DNA of 64,000 bases. It comes from Trichoplax adhaerens (lineage: Eukaryota; Placozoa; Uniplacotomia; Trichoplacea; Trichoplacidae). The position numbers and the translations under genes are program-made. The stretch covers positions 3,189,264 through 3,253,263 of the forward strand of contig NW_002060943.1 of NCBI RefSeq assembly GCF_000150275.1. The letters are read 5' to 3'. Positions 49,575 through 62,046 of this stretch are shown piece after piece; position 1 is the stretch's first letter, and each line of letters begins with the position of its first letter. The notes below the pieces were generated by a model, which ran no database searches, was not told the DNA's origin, and saw nothing but the letters and a program-made list of their open reading frames with translations.

Positions 49575-52500
49575 TTATATATTTTCCTTTTCCATATCAA
49601 TGACATTCGCCAGACCAACTCTATTTCTACCTTTATCGAAAATGGTATAATAGTTTGCTAAAAATAGATCTCCTAATATCCAAACTGAATGTCTCATGCT
49701 AAGGCTATAAAGTCCGCTAATGCACAGTGTTCTTGTCTTCAGTGGAGCCTGATAAGAAAATGAGATATAACACGTTAAGTAAATATACATTTGTCACGAT
49801 TTGGTAAAACTTCAATTTTCTCTACAATTTTAGTAATAAATTTACCCTCCATATGTAATGCTTTGGTAATAAAGGGAAGTCTTTTCCATTGAAGCGAAAA
49901 TTAATTACTGGCAGGCTATCTACTACATTGCAATCAACTGCATACTACATGTAAAACAAAAACATTTACGTTATGGATAGGCAAATTAACTATTTTTAGC
50001 TCCTACTCATCTTTTAAAAATTGTAAACAAGTGCATGTTTCAGACAAAGCTATAAGTCTTTACGGTATTTATTCCGTAATTATTAATCAATTTTACTTAA
50101 TGCTGATATATATTTACACTTTCATATTTACCATGTTCAAATTTCGATATTTATTGTATTCTTCACTCCTGCTATCCATCAATTCATCCAAGTTAACAGC
50201 ATGTATCTCTTGATGAATTCTATCCACTTGTTCTGTAGGTCCTATTATCATACTTGTGCCAGTGTCTATAATTGCCGAACAATCACGATTGCATAATCTG
50301 ACGTTGTCTCCTTCTTTTCGATCACTACTAACAGTTATTCTTTGAAAAGATTAATTTACATTGGTTATTGCGGATTAAAAATTGGCTAAAATTCATTAGC
50401 ATTATCTACATATAACTGATTTTAACTGATTGTAACTAATTTTAAACTGATTTTGTATAACTGATTTTAAAGCTTTCATGAGATCTCCAGGAATTTTGAA
50501 TGATGCAAATATACTGTATGCATATAACAATACTATCAATAATGTACCACTGCAGTAGAAATCTTAGTTCCATTACTATTCGCCTGAAAATTCAACTTAC
50601 AGATCGAGTTTAATTTGCCAATATGCTTGCTTGATAACTGGAATATAAGTAATTGGGCCTTCGATGTAACTTTTGTCAATGCCACCTAAAATTAGTTCTC
50701 CACCCGGATAAGTCGACCCTCTGAATAAATTGAGTAATTAAAAAAAAATTAGCTATTCTCCATTAGTCTGATAGAGCTATTTTTGGAAGTCTTTGATTAT
50801 ACGTATATAGTATAATTGAATGAATAAAATTATACCCACCGTCTAAAATAGAAAGAAAAAATTGGTTGATCAACACTTTTTTGATAGATCATGTTATCAA
50901 AAACTGTGTTGGCGTCAATTACTGATAGTTCTCGATATGCCAAGCCGACAAGACCGTCAAAGGCATGAAACCTTGTTTTGCGTCTACTATTGGACCATGA
51001 CAGTTGAAAAATTTCACTGAATATTTGTTTATATACTGCTATTCCTCCAATCTATTAACGACAAAAATTGATACGTAGTTGAATAATTTTTAAATTTTAT
51101 TAATATTCTTAAGAGGCTTTATCAAGCTAGTATAGAGATAGTAGGAGGAAAAATTATGTATTGAAAATTGTTGTGAATCTTAACTATAGTCATGGATTAC
51201 TAGGCACTATACCAAGGTAACGTATCTGGCGGTGCATGCAATGATTTATTTGATAATTTAACCTACCGAAACGACATCTTGTCCAACGAAGCCTTTAACA
51301 TCACTTATTAAGTAGCGGAAGCTTACAATATAGTTTGATGGACGAAAAGTGGTTGATGCAGAATGATTAAAAGTTTTATGTAAAGCTAGTTCATAGTAAA
51401 ATAGTTTAAAAGGTGATTAATATAAGTTGTTATAACAGTAAGAACACAACATGCGAGTATGGTATTACGCAAGTTTATCAAGCACAATCTTTCCATAATA
51501 ATGAGAAGTTACGGTATGTAATGAAAGCTTGTGCAATATGTATTATTTTATCTAGATATTTGAGCACTACTAAAGAAACATTAGGTTCACGACTAACTAT
51601 AGCAATCTATTTGTGAGGAATTGTTTTCATTTGATTACGGTACACATCCATACACTGAACTTACTGCAATACGAATTATGACATTTTGATGATGGGATCC
51701 AAAAATCGGCTGAGCCGGTGTCAAAAATCACTTGAAAAGTTTGTGAAGGCGTTCCAATTGAAATTTCGCCGAAATACTGCATCTGTCATAAATACAAGAT
51801 TTAAATTTTAATTTATTTATTCGAGTAGTTATAAAATATCCCTATCTAGGAAATCTTATCACAGCTCCTATCTAAATTACAAAAGGACTGTTATTTCTTA
51901 TAGGCTAGATGTAATCGGCTTAGGAAACATTTATCGATATTTATATGTTGCAATCAAAATGCACAGTGTAGTGTCACTAACATCCAAAAAGTTAGTTAAT
52001 ATCTCCCTTCCATCTCTTTTGAATTTAGAATCCTTCCTATTTTTGTCCATGATATTGTTATATCGACGCCCTATATCATCAGAATTGCGCATCGTGATCT
52101 TCTGATTGAGTTGAATCCTTCAAAAAATATAAAATATCCATTTACTAAAGATAACATGTATTTGCTAATAAAAAATAAAGAATTGCATACATAGTAAAAC
52201 AATTAAGAGATTAAAAACGGTCACTGTAAAACACTTGTAAAATGGAAAAAGTTGCACTCTATGCAATCATTTATTTCAGATTTAATGGTGTCCATTTTAA
52301 TATACCTTTGAATAGCTAGTGACCTCGCTAGTAGCATACTGAAGATTACTGCCTGAATGATTTGGTAAATCATTTTTTTTTTCAATAATTTCGCGAAATT
52401 AAGTACCGTATTCAAAATGATCAATTACTTCGTCTCTACACGGATATTTATTTAATTTTCCCTTAAGTTCGATAGACCATGGCCAAAAAATGAAAAAATA

Positions 52501-52842
52501 ACATGCGCGCATACCTCAATGAAAGGAATTTCACACAAGAATAAATATAACTCTTTAAAGTAGCTTGTAGTATAGAATGAAAAGATAAAACAATATTGTT
52601 ATTGTTATTGGAAGGCAGTTTGTCTAAGAAGAAATCTGATATTGTTTCATTTGTCACATGTGGACAAATTAAAAAAGAAATGAAGTAATTGTTTATTAAT
52701 TATATTGAAGTATCAACAGATACTGTTGTAATTATTACAAGACTCTTTTATACCGAATGTACACTGCGGTAAATCTGCTCATTTCTAGAATGAACAAATA
52801 ACAATGCAATAAACAAATCAAACTAGATACTGCCATTCGCAT
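49575..52842 (-). CDS. Secreted pepsin-family (A1) aspartic protease, cathepsin D-like
   Basis: Endopeptidase of the cathepsin D/pepsin family, expected in lysosomes or outside the cell. Exons 52754-52842, 51982-52117, 51665-51776, 51267-51385, 50840-51051, 50601-50720, 50198-50339, 49846-49944 and 49575-49748 sum to 1,203 nt (400 residues) with matching phases. The start [19 protein letters not shown] is a typical signal peptide, chosen over an upstream in-frame ATG at 52920. A basic propeptide ([18 protein letters not shown]) follows. The mature part begins near [14 protein letters not shown]. Both catalytic motifs are intact: FDTGSADFW and [11 protein letters not shown]. Other family landmarks are [29 protein letters not shown] and [18 protein letters not shown]. 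The flap, normally around Tyr-Gly-(Ser/Thr)-Gly, reads [10 protein letters not shown] instead, so substrate binding may differ. No vertebrate-type two-chain processing loop is obvious. Confidence 0.94.
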
Positions 52843-53689
52843 GTCGATTGAGCCTGCGGTCCGAGATAGTTCATTGAAGCCTACCGCAGCTAGTTGTAGA
52901 ATAGTACTATCGACATACAACTTTATTTACAATGAATGCGTTGTGAACAGTATCGCTAAACTGGAATCAAATTGTCAACACTACTTGCAATATCAGTAAA
53001 TTGAATGATTCAATTTAATGTTCATTTCTCAGGCAAAACGCAGTCGAAGTGCACTATACTCGTACCATACAGTATATTGAAATAGAAGTATGTGAATAAA
53101 GTACAAAATTGTAATTTCGGGGAGTAGAATTGCATGCTTCATACTCCGATAAATTAGTATTAATTAGTATTCAAGATTCTTTCATTTTAATTAATTATGA
53201 ATGATATAATAATTATTATCCAGTATTGCCATTTGGAAACGTTATAAATAGTAATAACGATACCAATACAGTAATACTGCCATGAAAAAGAAAGATTGAT
53301 TAGCAAGCGCACCCGTTTGGAGAAGGAGATGCTAATCCCATTCAGGGATCAACATCAATATAGGGCTCCCCCATATTAATGTCTATGTATCAAATTGATG
53401 GGATCAATCAATATCAGTACACGGCTCTCTTCTCAAGTTACATGTACAGTACAATATTACGAAAATAGGGAAGCTATGTAGAGTACATTAGGCCCCGTTC
53501 ATAATAACCCCGATTACTTAGATACTGGGCATCAATAGCTTAAACGATAATACATTATTGTAGGAGTCTGCACTTCAAATTGGATGCGATTCTTCCAAGA
53601 GTAAGACGTTGCACCAACGCAATGAAAGTTAGGAACAACCGACGACAACTATTGAGTTATTGGTAATAGGGGTTACTATGAACGAGCCT
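52843..53689. other. Upstream region of the protease
   Basis: Contains the promoter side of the aspartic protease. Only AT-rich sequence and short palindromic GTACAGTAC-like words are visible. The related GGGATCAA...ATCAATAT segments at 53344 and 53400 are a weak direct repeat. Confidence 0.4.
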
Positions 53690-54340
53690 AATGTAGAGTA
53701 CATGTATGCAGTATGTACAGTATACAGTACAGTATACTGTTTGTACTGTAATGTACTGTAGGGAAATGGTATGCAGTACTGTATATTGATATTGATCCGT
53801 ATTAATTAAGTCAAGGTGCAAAACCTTATAGCGACTATACTTCTTAAAAGTCCCTGTTTCACATCAACCGTGGATTTGTAATATCGAATATCACAGACTG
53901 ATGAAATTTCTTCAAATCGGGGACTCTGCCGTGGAGGTAAGAGAAAGAACCTCCTCTTTGTCGAATACCATAATGATCCAGAATCAAATTTTGCGCGCTG
54001 AAAAGTTGTTGCTTTGTTACAGTACTCAGTACTGTACAGTACTGTACTGCTGCGCAGTGTTCTGGTCAGACCCTTGGAAACTGTGTGTACAGTATAGTAC
54101 TTTGCAAGAATGCTTTTACTATTTTTGTATTGTACAGTACTGTACCACAGTAGAGACTGTACAAATGTACTGTAGAGTACAGTGTACAGTACTCAGAGTT
54201 GGAACACACTTTTGAACTTGAGCTGTACTGTACTGTACAGTACAGTACAGTACTGGACACACTGTACTGTACTGTACTGTACAGTATTGTACCGTACAGT
54301 ACGATTGACTGCATCCTGTAAAACTGTACTGTAGCATCTT
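53690..54340. repeat. Palindromic GTAC/TACAG satellite cluster
   Basis: Dense runs built from TACTGTAC and its complement GTACAGTA, most extreme at 53711-53760, 54020-54050, 54170-54195 and 54223-54310. Because TACTGTACAGTA is self-complementary, each run can fold on itself. Shorter isolated copies occur through 45-63 kb. The minus-strand frames at 54066-54337 are made by this repetition and are not genes. Confidence 0.85.
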
Positions 54341-56299
54341 GCCTACAGTAGTTGGTAACGGTACAGTCCCACTGGCAGAGTGGTATTTGCTAGCATTTCT
54401 TGGTGATTCGATGAAACACGTCTTATTACAGTCTTCTTTCTATCAAAGCTGCACCGCTGTGGACAACAAAAACAGCAAGACTAGGAAATAAAAAAGTACG
54501 GTACGTATATATATTTAATCGTCGACGGTGTACGGTAGTTATTATGAAAAACATTCAAGCAATTTGGACTTGATTGTACTGTATACATCAAGTCTTGCAA
54601 AAAGTTTTGTCTCTTGTTAGTCGGACTGTACAAAGTTGCATTTTAATTTTGCTTCATTCGTATGTAGTAAGAGTGCCTTCAACGATGACAGTATTCGTCT
54701 ACTGTGAGTTAAAATCGATCTCTTACAAAAGTATGTACAATACATACTCTACTGTACTATACAGTACACTTGACGAGTGACTGATAGGAGTCTATGTTCT
54801 TCTATCAGCATTATCAAATTGTCCCCATCCCGGAGGGAATGATTTTACTCATCCTGCTTTCCCCGTACCCCTTTTTTTTTCACGTCAATGCTTTCCCAGT
54901 ATAGTATTTGCTCATTGATTTAAAGTGACGATACTGCTAGTCCCGATAAAGCGTTTCCACGTACGCTACGTCCTTTCCGAGTCAATGCATATAAGAGAGG
55001 CTCCGAGGAGCCTCTATGAAAAGCATCTCACTAAAAATGGAAGTGCATTATTGTCAATCAATCCATTCACTTCGTCCATTCCAAGTGGAATTTTCAAAGA
55101 TCTCTCCAAGCTGTCATTTTGACCTTGCATTCCTTTCATTAGTATTGCTCAATCAGTGGGCATGAGTCATTGGAGAAGTTATTTCGAAGATGAAATCAAC
55201 GATTTTGGCGGTGGATAAGTTTAGAATTTGAAATCGCGCTTGAACTATAGCTATGCAGTGACAGTATAGTGTCCAATGTTAGTATACGGTACAGTGTACA
55301 GTAGTGACAAGTTGACGTCCGTTTTGCCGTAGATGAGCCATAACAAAGCTGACACTACCAGTGCTTCATTCTGCAAACAAAGGCATTCCAGTTTTGGCGC
55401 TGGAAAGCACCTTGCGCATACTACGCAGAAGCAGAAGGAACCGCATTGAAAACGCCAAATGAATGCGACCAATCAGCGCTGTCCTACAGTCACATGATAG
55501 CGTCGCCTATTGTCTGCATCGAGATACGTCGATAGATATCAGATTGTACTTCATACGCGTGTTGTGTAGACTGAAGGCCACAGTGTGCTGTCTTGAGTGA
55601 TTTTTTCCTTGCTGAGTTTGACTTCTGCCACAGTATTTTTCTTGCTCAGGTTAGGACTGTAACATGTATCTTAAGTTCAATATCTACAATCCGCTTCCAA
55701 ATGTCTTTTTGTTATCCTTCCATTTTCAATTACTCCACAAAGATGGCAATCACTATTTTCATTTTGTCTGGCAACATCGTTTTCTCCTTTTTCTTAAACG
55801 CTTAACTTTCAAATTTCTTTTGTGAATCCGCTTTGCTAACCGATTGACAATAGGCAATGTTGGCGCTCTTTTTTTTACGGTACTGCTATCGCAAGTCCAG
55901 TAACTCAGTCAAATTCTATCTAGATAGGGATAGTTTCAGTAGAGATTGAATGGGGGGGGGGGGGAACGATGTCATTTTGCGAGCTGTATTTTAAAACTAT
56001 GTATGCATAGATCGTAGTGGTATTCCTTAGTATTTTATGATGGTGTTTCTCAAAAGATGAAGAGTTTTTTTATCCAACTTGTACAGTAGTGATACCATTA
56101 TATGAGCACGCTAAGAATGATTTCACCCTATGTCTGTTCTAGTCAACATGAATACGAATTGAATTTCCTTGATTTAAAACAGTAAATCAATAGGATTGGT
56201 TGTAATGAATGGATCATCTTCTTCCTTTTTTAGGCTATCGAATAGTTGCCAAATAATATTATTCTATCGCAAGCTGATTCCACATAGAGTTGAGATAAG
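54341..56299. other. Gene-free stretch before the Myb-like gene
   Basis: No conserved coding sequence seen. It contains a 13-G run at 55952-55964 and scattered GTACAGTAC words. It should include the promoter of the plus-strand Myb/SANT-like gene. Open frames at 54574, 54925 and 55593 (plus strand) have no domain. Confidence 0.45.
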
Positions 56300-57031
56300 A
56301 TGATCGAAGAAGAAGTAACTCTTACTCACGAAAAAACCAGAACAGTTGGTACCGTCAGAAAACGACAATTTCGATTTTCTGCCAAAGATGATATCACCTT
56401 GTTGACGCAAGTCTTAGCATACAATCCATACTCTGTCAATTACAAGGAAATTGGCAATACTTGGCATGCTGTTGCCAATGGCGTCCGTGAAAATGGATTG
56501 GATATCGATGCTACCCGATGTAAGCGCAGAACTGATTTACTATTAACCTACTATAAAGAAGGTAATACGGAACATTTAAGAAAGAATGCTAATGAGGGTG
56601 AATATCAGGAGAAGGAAAATCTTTTAAGTCAATTAGCTGCTGCTAAAGTTGAGTCCGAAGAACCAACTGTTACGCCAAAAAGGAGCAAAAAGAGAAAGAA
56701 CAACAACTCTGAAAGCGTGGCCACATTGCCTTTACTTGATGCTGGATCTTTTACAGTACGCAATACACATGATATTAGTCACCTAGGTAATAAGAAACAA
56801 TTGGTAGACCTAGGCAGTGTCGATTGTGGCAGCTTGCTAGAATTTTTGAATAAGAAGATAGATGTTGAAGCAGAATCGAGACGCGTCGAAATGCAAAATT
56901 TGAAAGAACGCTTAGAATTTGACAGGGAACGATGGAATGTGGAACGAGAAGACATTAGGATGCTGGTTCAACAGAATCAGCTGCTGCTACAACATTTGAT
57001 CAACACCATTAAAACAGGTCAAGATGTATAA
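56300..57031 (+). CDS. Intronless Myb/SANT-like DNA-binding protein
   Basis: A single-exon 243-residue protein, unusual here because all its recognisable neighbours have many introns. Residues about 23-92 form a Myb/SANT-like (trihelix-type) domain: FRFSAKDDITLLTQVLAYNP, then GNTWHAVANGVRENG and ATRCKRRTDLLLTYYKEGN. An EYQEKENLLSQL segment follows, then a nuclear localisation signal PKRSKKRKNNN (about 125-135). The C-terminal 55 residues (SLLEFLNKKIDVEAESRR onwards) should form a coiled coil for oligomerisation. The layout of Myb-like domain, basic stretch and coiled coil is shared by a widespread family related to the DNA-binding partner protein of Harbinger/PIF transposons. The protein may therefore be a domesticated transposon gene or a transcription factor; no transposase or terminal repeats were found nearby. 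The first ATG in good context was taken as the start. Confidence 0.82.
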   Translation: MIEEEVTLTHEKTRTVGTVRKRQFRFSAKDDITLLTQVLAYNPYSVNYKEIGNTWHAVANGVRENGLDIDATRCKRRTDLLLTYYKEGNTEHLRKNANEGEYQEKENLLSQLAAAKVESEEPTVTPKRSKKRKNNNSESVATLPLLDAGSFTVRNTHDISHLGNKKQLVDLGSVDCGSLLEFLNKKIDVEAESRRVEMQNLKERLEFDRERWNVEREDIRMLVQQNQLLLQHLINTIKTGQDV

Positions 57032-59960
57032 AATAGCGCAGTAATTTACTAGTTAATTATCGATGCGATCCCGGCTCTTGACGTTTTAAATCGCAAATTT
57101 TTCTCATAATGTAACCGATCCTGCCTATGCTAGCGAAATAGGCACTTGCATGTCAAAGCATCTTATACCGTAACACAGTATTGGTAGACAGCGCTCGTTC
57201 ATGACTATTATTATAATACCATACCGCAACAAGTACCCAATTCGAAACAGATTAGAATTTATTCTTATCAAATTTAAGCTGACTGGTTGAAAAGTGATCT
57301 TTGTTCAGAAACTGTACTCGTATTTATAAAATTACTATTTCTATGCAGTGTACAATACTGATACATTGTCGTAAATTTAAAACCTTCATTGCTATCTACT
57401 TGTACTAGTACTGTATTTGATGATATGTGATTAATTACTGTATTGCAGTGCATAGGGAACAATTTGTTGCACTGATTATTCTGCAATGCATTTTATTTGC
57501 TCCCTTAAAGTATAGTACTAGCATAATAGTAGGGATGCTTGAGTGATACATTCTTGGAGCTAAAGGTGTTTATTCCCATTTTCTGTCAACCCGAAAATTC
57601 ATATTACATGAGCATCTGTTATAACTTGCGCATTATTACTGGACTACTGTAGTATCTTAAATGTGTAGCTCTTCAAGAATAATTTTTCACTAACATCAAT
57701 CTTTAAAACTTCTTATTAGACGTCCATTAACTATCATTACTAACACCAGAATAACTTTTATTCAATCAAAAAATAGATGATGAGTAAATCATTGAAGAGA
57801 AAAGCTGCAGAAGTACGCATACTCTCCTTCTTAAGACTGTGATGTCCAAATATCACTCATTCTGTACGTGTTAGATCGCCGTGTTATACTGTTGTTTATT
57901 TCTCATTTGCTATGTTGTACTATACGGTACAGTATTATATTTTACCATTCCTAATTTTAGATCTTCTTAATATTATTATTCTGTAATTTAACGGATTTAT
58001 CACTTGTACTTCGTGAATATTTATCAGCATTCACGACTGTAATTTCAATTAAAGATGACTCTTAAGTGAGTTATAGCTTAACGTAATTACGTGTTAATAT
58101 TTTATATCCCGGATTAATTAAATGAAGTAGTACTGTACTTTAGTGCTGTTACAAAATTACTATAAAGTACCTGTTGACCCTAGTGCAGCTAGCAGTACTT
58201 TATACGCTAAACCTCATTCTAAGTTAAAAAATTAGCATTACAACGGATATTAAGTTGGATAATGTAGCCAAGGATTGATGGTTAGGTTTAGCTGTTTCAA
58301 GATGCAATTAAGTTTTCTAAATATGTCATGGAGTAGCAGTTTTTGCTACTATGAAACGGTAACCAGTAGTAGATGAATGCAGAGCCGCTAGACTCAAGTT
58401 GAATCCCGCATAATGTGTGCTCTGTGTAGCCTGTTGTATTCGCGATTTACAGTTAGATTTTTAGCAGATCGCTATATGTTGTTACGTATACGGTGGAAAC
58501 ATTCACTTTTATTTCTCCGATAATTATCTGTAGTAACCACAGTAAGAAAGTTGTAAACTGTTAGATACAACAAAAATAATTGAGTCGACGTCAATAACTA
58601 ACTTTCAGTATTGCAATGGTGCAATGCACAATACGTAATTAATTAAAATAGAGCTTGAAAATTAAAAACACGGCAGTAGATAATTCTCGTATGATTTCAT
58701 CTTTAACTTTTGCGGTATGATATCAGCTGTTATTATTGAAAAGCCATAGTAAAATTGTGCCTCTGGCTAGGGTTAGTGCTTACGTTTCGTAAAATTATAA
58801 ATCTCGTCTAGTAATGCTGTAATTATAACAATTAAATTTATGCATGTAAACACGGCAGATTTCAGCAAATGTTAAATGTTTAATGAACAGCTAGCGATAT
58901 GATATGTGATAAGTAACAAGTCCTGTAATGCAGATTTATGAATTATGACTGCTGCTAAATAAAAACTACGAGAATAAGCTTGGTCTTGATTGTGACGTCA
59001 TTTCTCGATGGTATTCCAGACTGTAGTTACTTTTACCTTAGTCTTTATTTAATATTATTATTCGTTGTTTCATTCAATGTTATCGGATACTTTAAAGTAA
59101 AATTTTGTTTTGCAATGTGCAGCATACGTACAGTATGTCGTAGTTGTTAACCTAATACAATTGTGTGATATAAGCGTAAATTAATTCTCCAGCCATTGAT
59201 TGTTTGTTATCTTTGGACCAGAATTAGAATGTGTACTTTTTGCAACCATTAAAACTGATCAATTAACCCGTACATCATAATGTCATGAATGTATACCGCC
59301 ACCACTGTGTACAGAAGCGTAGTTAGTCAGTAAGATCTGTACTACAGTAATATACCCCTACAGAATAAAGTCATCACATTTCCCAGGTCACTTACTAGCT
59401 GTGCTTTACCGTGCATACAAAATAGTATTCAGTGCATTTAAACAGTTAAAAACGTACGGGGTAAACTTGGATTATGAAGATGATTAGCTAGAAAGCAATA
59501 GCATACGTATTCGAGTTCTATCTTCAGAAAATTAGGGTGCATTGTTTTGCATAAAGTACCTTCTTAGTGTGAGTGAAATCGAGTGAGTTACGCTGCAAAA
59601 TGCTTGCATGATCCAATTTTATGAACTAAAATCTATTGGCTGCTGACACACTCGTATATATTAGTGGGCATCATAAATTAACTAAAATAACGACGGCATT
59701 AGTAATTAGAAAAGTAGGTAACAATATATCCCTAACTACTCGTATATCAGAGTTCAAGTAATGATGCCAAATGTGATGATCATGATCGTTCGTACACATA
59801 TAAGCAGAATCTGTTATGGATATGAATAATAAAAATAAATAACTGCCACATTTTAATTAAGTTGCAAGTAACACATCCCAATACAGTACAAATGATGTTT
59901 CGGCACCTCATACTTCTCATTACAGTAAATTGTTTGTGGGACTATAGTAATTTCAATATC
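57032..59960. other. Gene-free stretch between convergent genes
   Basis: AT-rich sequence between the stop of the Myb-like gene and the stop of LIPT1, expected to hold both 3' untranslated regions. Only dispersed TACTGTAC-type words stand out. No coding sequence, RNA gene or tandem array seen. Confidence 0.55.
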
Positions 59961-62046
59961 TTAATTTCTTCCTAAAATTATCATCAGCCATCGAATGAGC
60001 TCAGCTGTACGGGTTCTCGAATTCATTCCATCAGATTTAGCCTCAAGATAATAGACAATTCCCGAAACGTCTTCCGTACCATACCGACAGCCTGGCAAAA
60101 GACATCACATTAACAGATCAGTATATCTAATTAACAGACTAACGACGGTACGAACCCAGTATCTAAGAATGCATACTACAATTTACCAACTAGGCCACTC
60201 GATATTTCGTCTATGATTGCACTAGGTATAGCTTTGCTAATGTCCAATTTAATCTCCGATATAATTCCTTTTCTTATCACAACTGAAATTGTCTTAATCA
60301 CAACAGTTGTTTATCGCAGTCAGTAATATTAATCTGATATGGGTTTAGCTAATTTAGTAAACAATCACGCAAACTAGTATTTATTTTGCCTACAAAGACT
60401 TAGAAATCATACAAACCACTTTTCCCATTGATAAATTAGAACTTTGATGTATTTCGAAATCAGGAGTCTTACCGTAGATCCAATCCCAACTCTAAGCCAC
60501 AAATAATAACAGTTACTTGACACCTTACAATTGATTTTAAAGTTGCTATCTATTTCAATTCCACAAGGGGAATACTCATCTGCATAAGCTAGCGAATTTT
60601 ACCTTCAATTCATTTCTTAATGATGCGATACCAGGATAATTAGACTCAGTGTTAGGATTGATATCGAGAAGTTCCTAAGAATACAAAGATGGAAGGATGT
60701 ATGTGCAAGTGAGGTAAAATTTCTACATTAGATAAAGGCAATGAGTTGTCTCGAAGGTAAAGTTCTGTAACAAATCCTACGTAAGTATTACCTCATTATT
60801 TATTTTAGGGTGAAAAGTCTTCGTAAAGGTTGATGCTATTTTGGAACATAAATTATCATAGGTAATAGCATTATTGATCTGAGATAAGTTTATTACGGAC
60901 GATCTTACGCTAGCAGTAGCATTTGACCTAAGTCCATTCTAATAAAGGATTTGAAAATGGTCAATCAGTTATTTCGCTCCCTGAATAAAGGAGCGATAGG
61001 CTCTCAATAAAATCAGATGCAACTCCTAGTTGTTATTTTCCTACCGTATGAGGCGTCAGCATCTGTGCTAGCTGCTGTAATTTTGAATGAAATAATAAGG
61101 TAAAATGATGATAAGCTACTAGTCTTCCTAGACGTGAAGCTGAACCAGATATTTCCGGCTGGTTAAAGAAATTCACATGGAGCGAATACACGTAAGTTGT
61201 ATCAAAGAAATGAAAAGTCTCGTTCATTAAAAGTATCAGATTATATAAAAAGATATTTTAGATGTCCCATTAATGACGAGGTCGCTTCTGTCATTTACGC
61301 TGATATCAAGATTCCAAGTCTCTTTTAAGGCGTTTGCGATCATTTCTAAATTTCTTTTTCTATCATATTGGCTGCGATGCGATACAATAGTTACGTTCAA
61401 ATTACCCAAATCCTGTGAAATGTACACATATACAGCTTATCATGGTAAAGCCATTGAGTAGATCAATTAAGTTAGTATGGTTTATAAACCAAGACTTGAT
61501 TGAAAATGTAAAAGTTCCGTATCCTAGCAGATAGTTTGAGAAGGTTGTACTACACATTACAAAGTTACTTACATGATAAACTGCCCCTCCACCACTTCTC
61601 CTGCGCACCAACGGAACCTGATCTGGGTAAATTCCAACCAATTTTGAGTTGCATTCAGTCCATGGATTCTGATGTCGTCCAATGACTATACATGGATGAT
61701 TTCGATAAAGATACAAGAGTGGATAGTGTTGCGATCGTAGTGGATAATTTTGGTAGAACCAGTCATCTAGAGATATATTGACGTATGGATTGTGCGAAAC
61801 CGAACGGAAAGCTACGGCCTGAGAAGATGATACAAGCATTATTGTCCATACAGTAATAAGAAAGAAGAATTTCTAACAATTACACCAATACAAGGTACAC
61901 CATGGAAACAAATTGTCTTACTTTACAATATGTTTACGAATGCATTCAAATCCGCTGGACTATCCAGCAACAGTATTGGCAATCATTACCTGAGCTAATG
62001 GCAGATGCAAGTTTCGACTGATGATCTTATTGTAAGACGTGGCCAT
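59961..62046 (-). CDS. LIPT1: Mitochondrial lipoyltransferase 1
   Basis: Transfers lipoyl groups to E2 subunits of 2-oxoacid dehydrogenases in mitochondria. Exons 61990-62046, 61573-61818, 61257-61412, 61045-61152, 60792-60938, 60603-60674, 60420-60491, 60187-60292 and 59961-60091 sum to 1,095 nt (364 residues; vertebrate LIPT1 is about 373). Exon 1 (MATSYNKIISRNLHLPLAQ) is basic and free of acidic residues, as in a mitochondrial presequence. Family motifs: LDDWFYQNY, LYRNHPCIVIGRHQNPW, VRRRSGGGAVYH followed by DLGNLN, YDRKRNLEMI, DLVINGTSK joined to ISGSASRLGRLVAYHH, GLRSNATASV and SWDWIYGKTPDFEI. The Lys of the K-I-S-G-S-A motif is the residue that contacts lipoyl-AMP in bacterial LplA. It sits exactly at the exon 3/4 junction, where no GT-AG intron fits; I use a candidate minor-class intron at 61153-61256. 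The gene faces the plus-strand gene starting at 63615 head-to-head. Confidence 0.93.
61153..61256 (-). other. Candidate U12-type AT-AA intron of LIPT1
   Basis: On the minus strand the intron starts ATATCTTTTT, one base from the U12 AT-AC donor consensus ATATCCTTT. It carries TTCTTTAAC, one base from the U12 branch consensus TTCCTTAAC. It ends CAGCCGGAA, about ten bases after the branch adenosine, and is 104 bp long. Removal joins the frame exactly as the lipoyltransferase family requires. The alternative GT-AG pairing (GTCATT donor at about 61275 to CCAG at 61159) would delete several residues, including the conserved Lys. Confidence 0.55.

Noticed and set aside
54066-54337. Two minus-strand frames rich in Tyr-Cys-Thr-Val-Gln
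   Set aside because: Translation of the TACTGTAC satellite; not coding.
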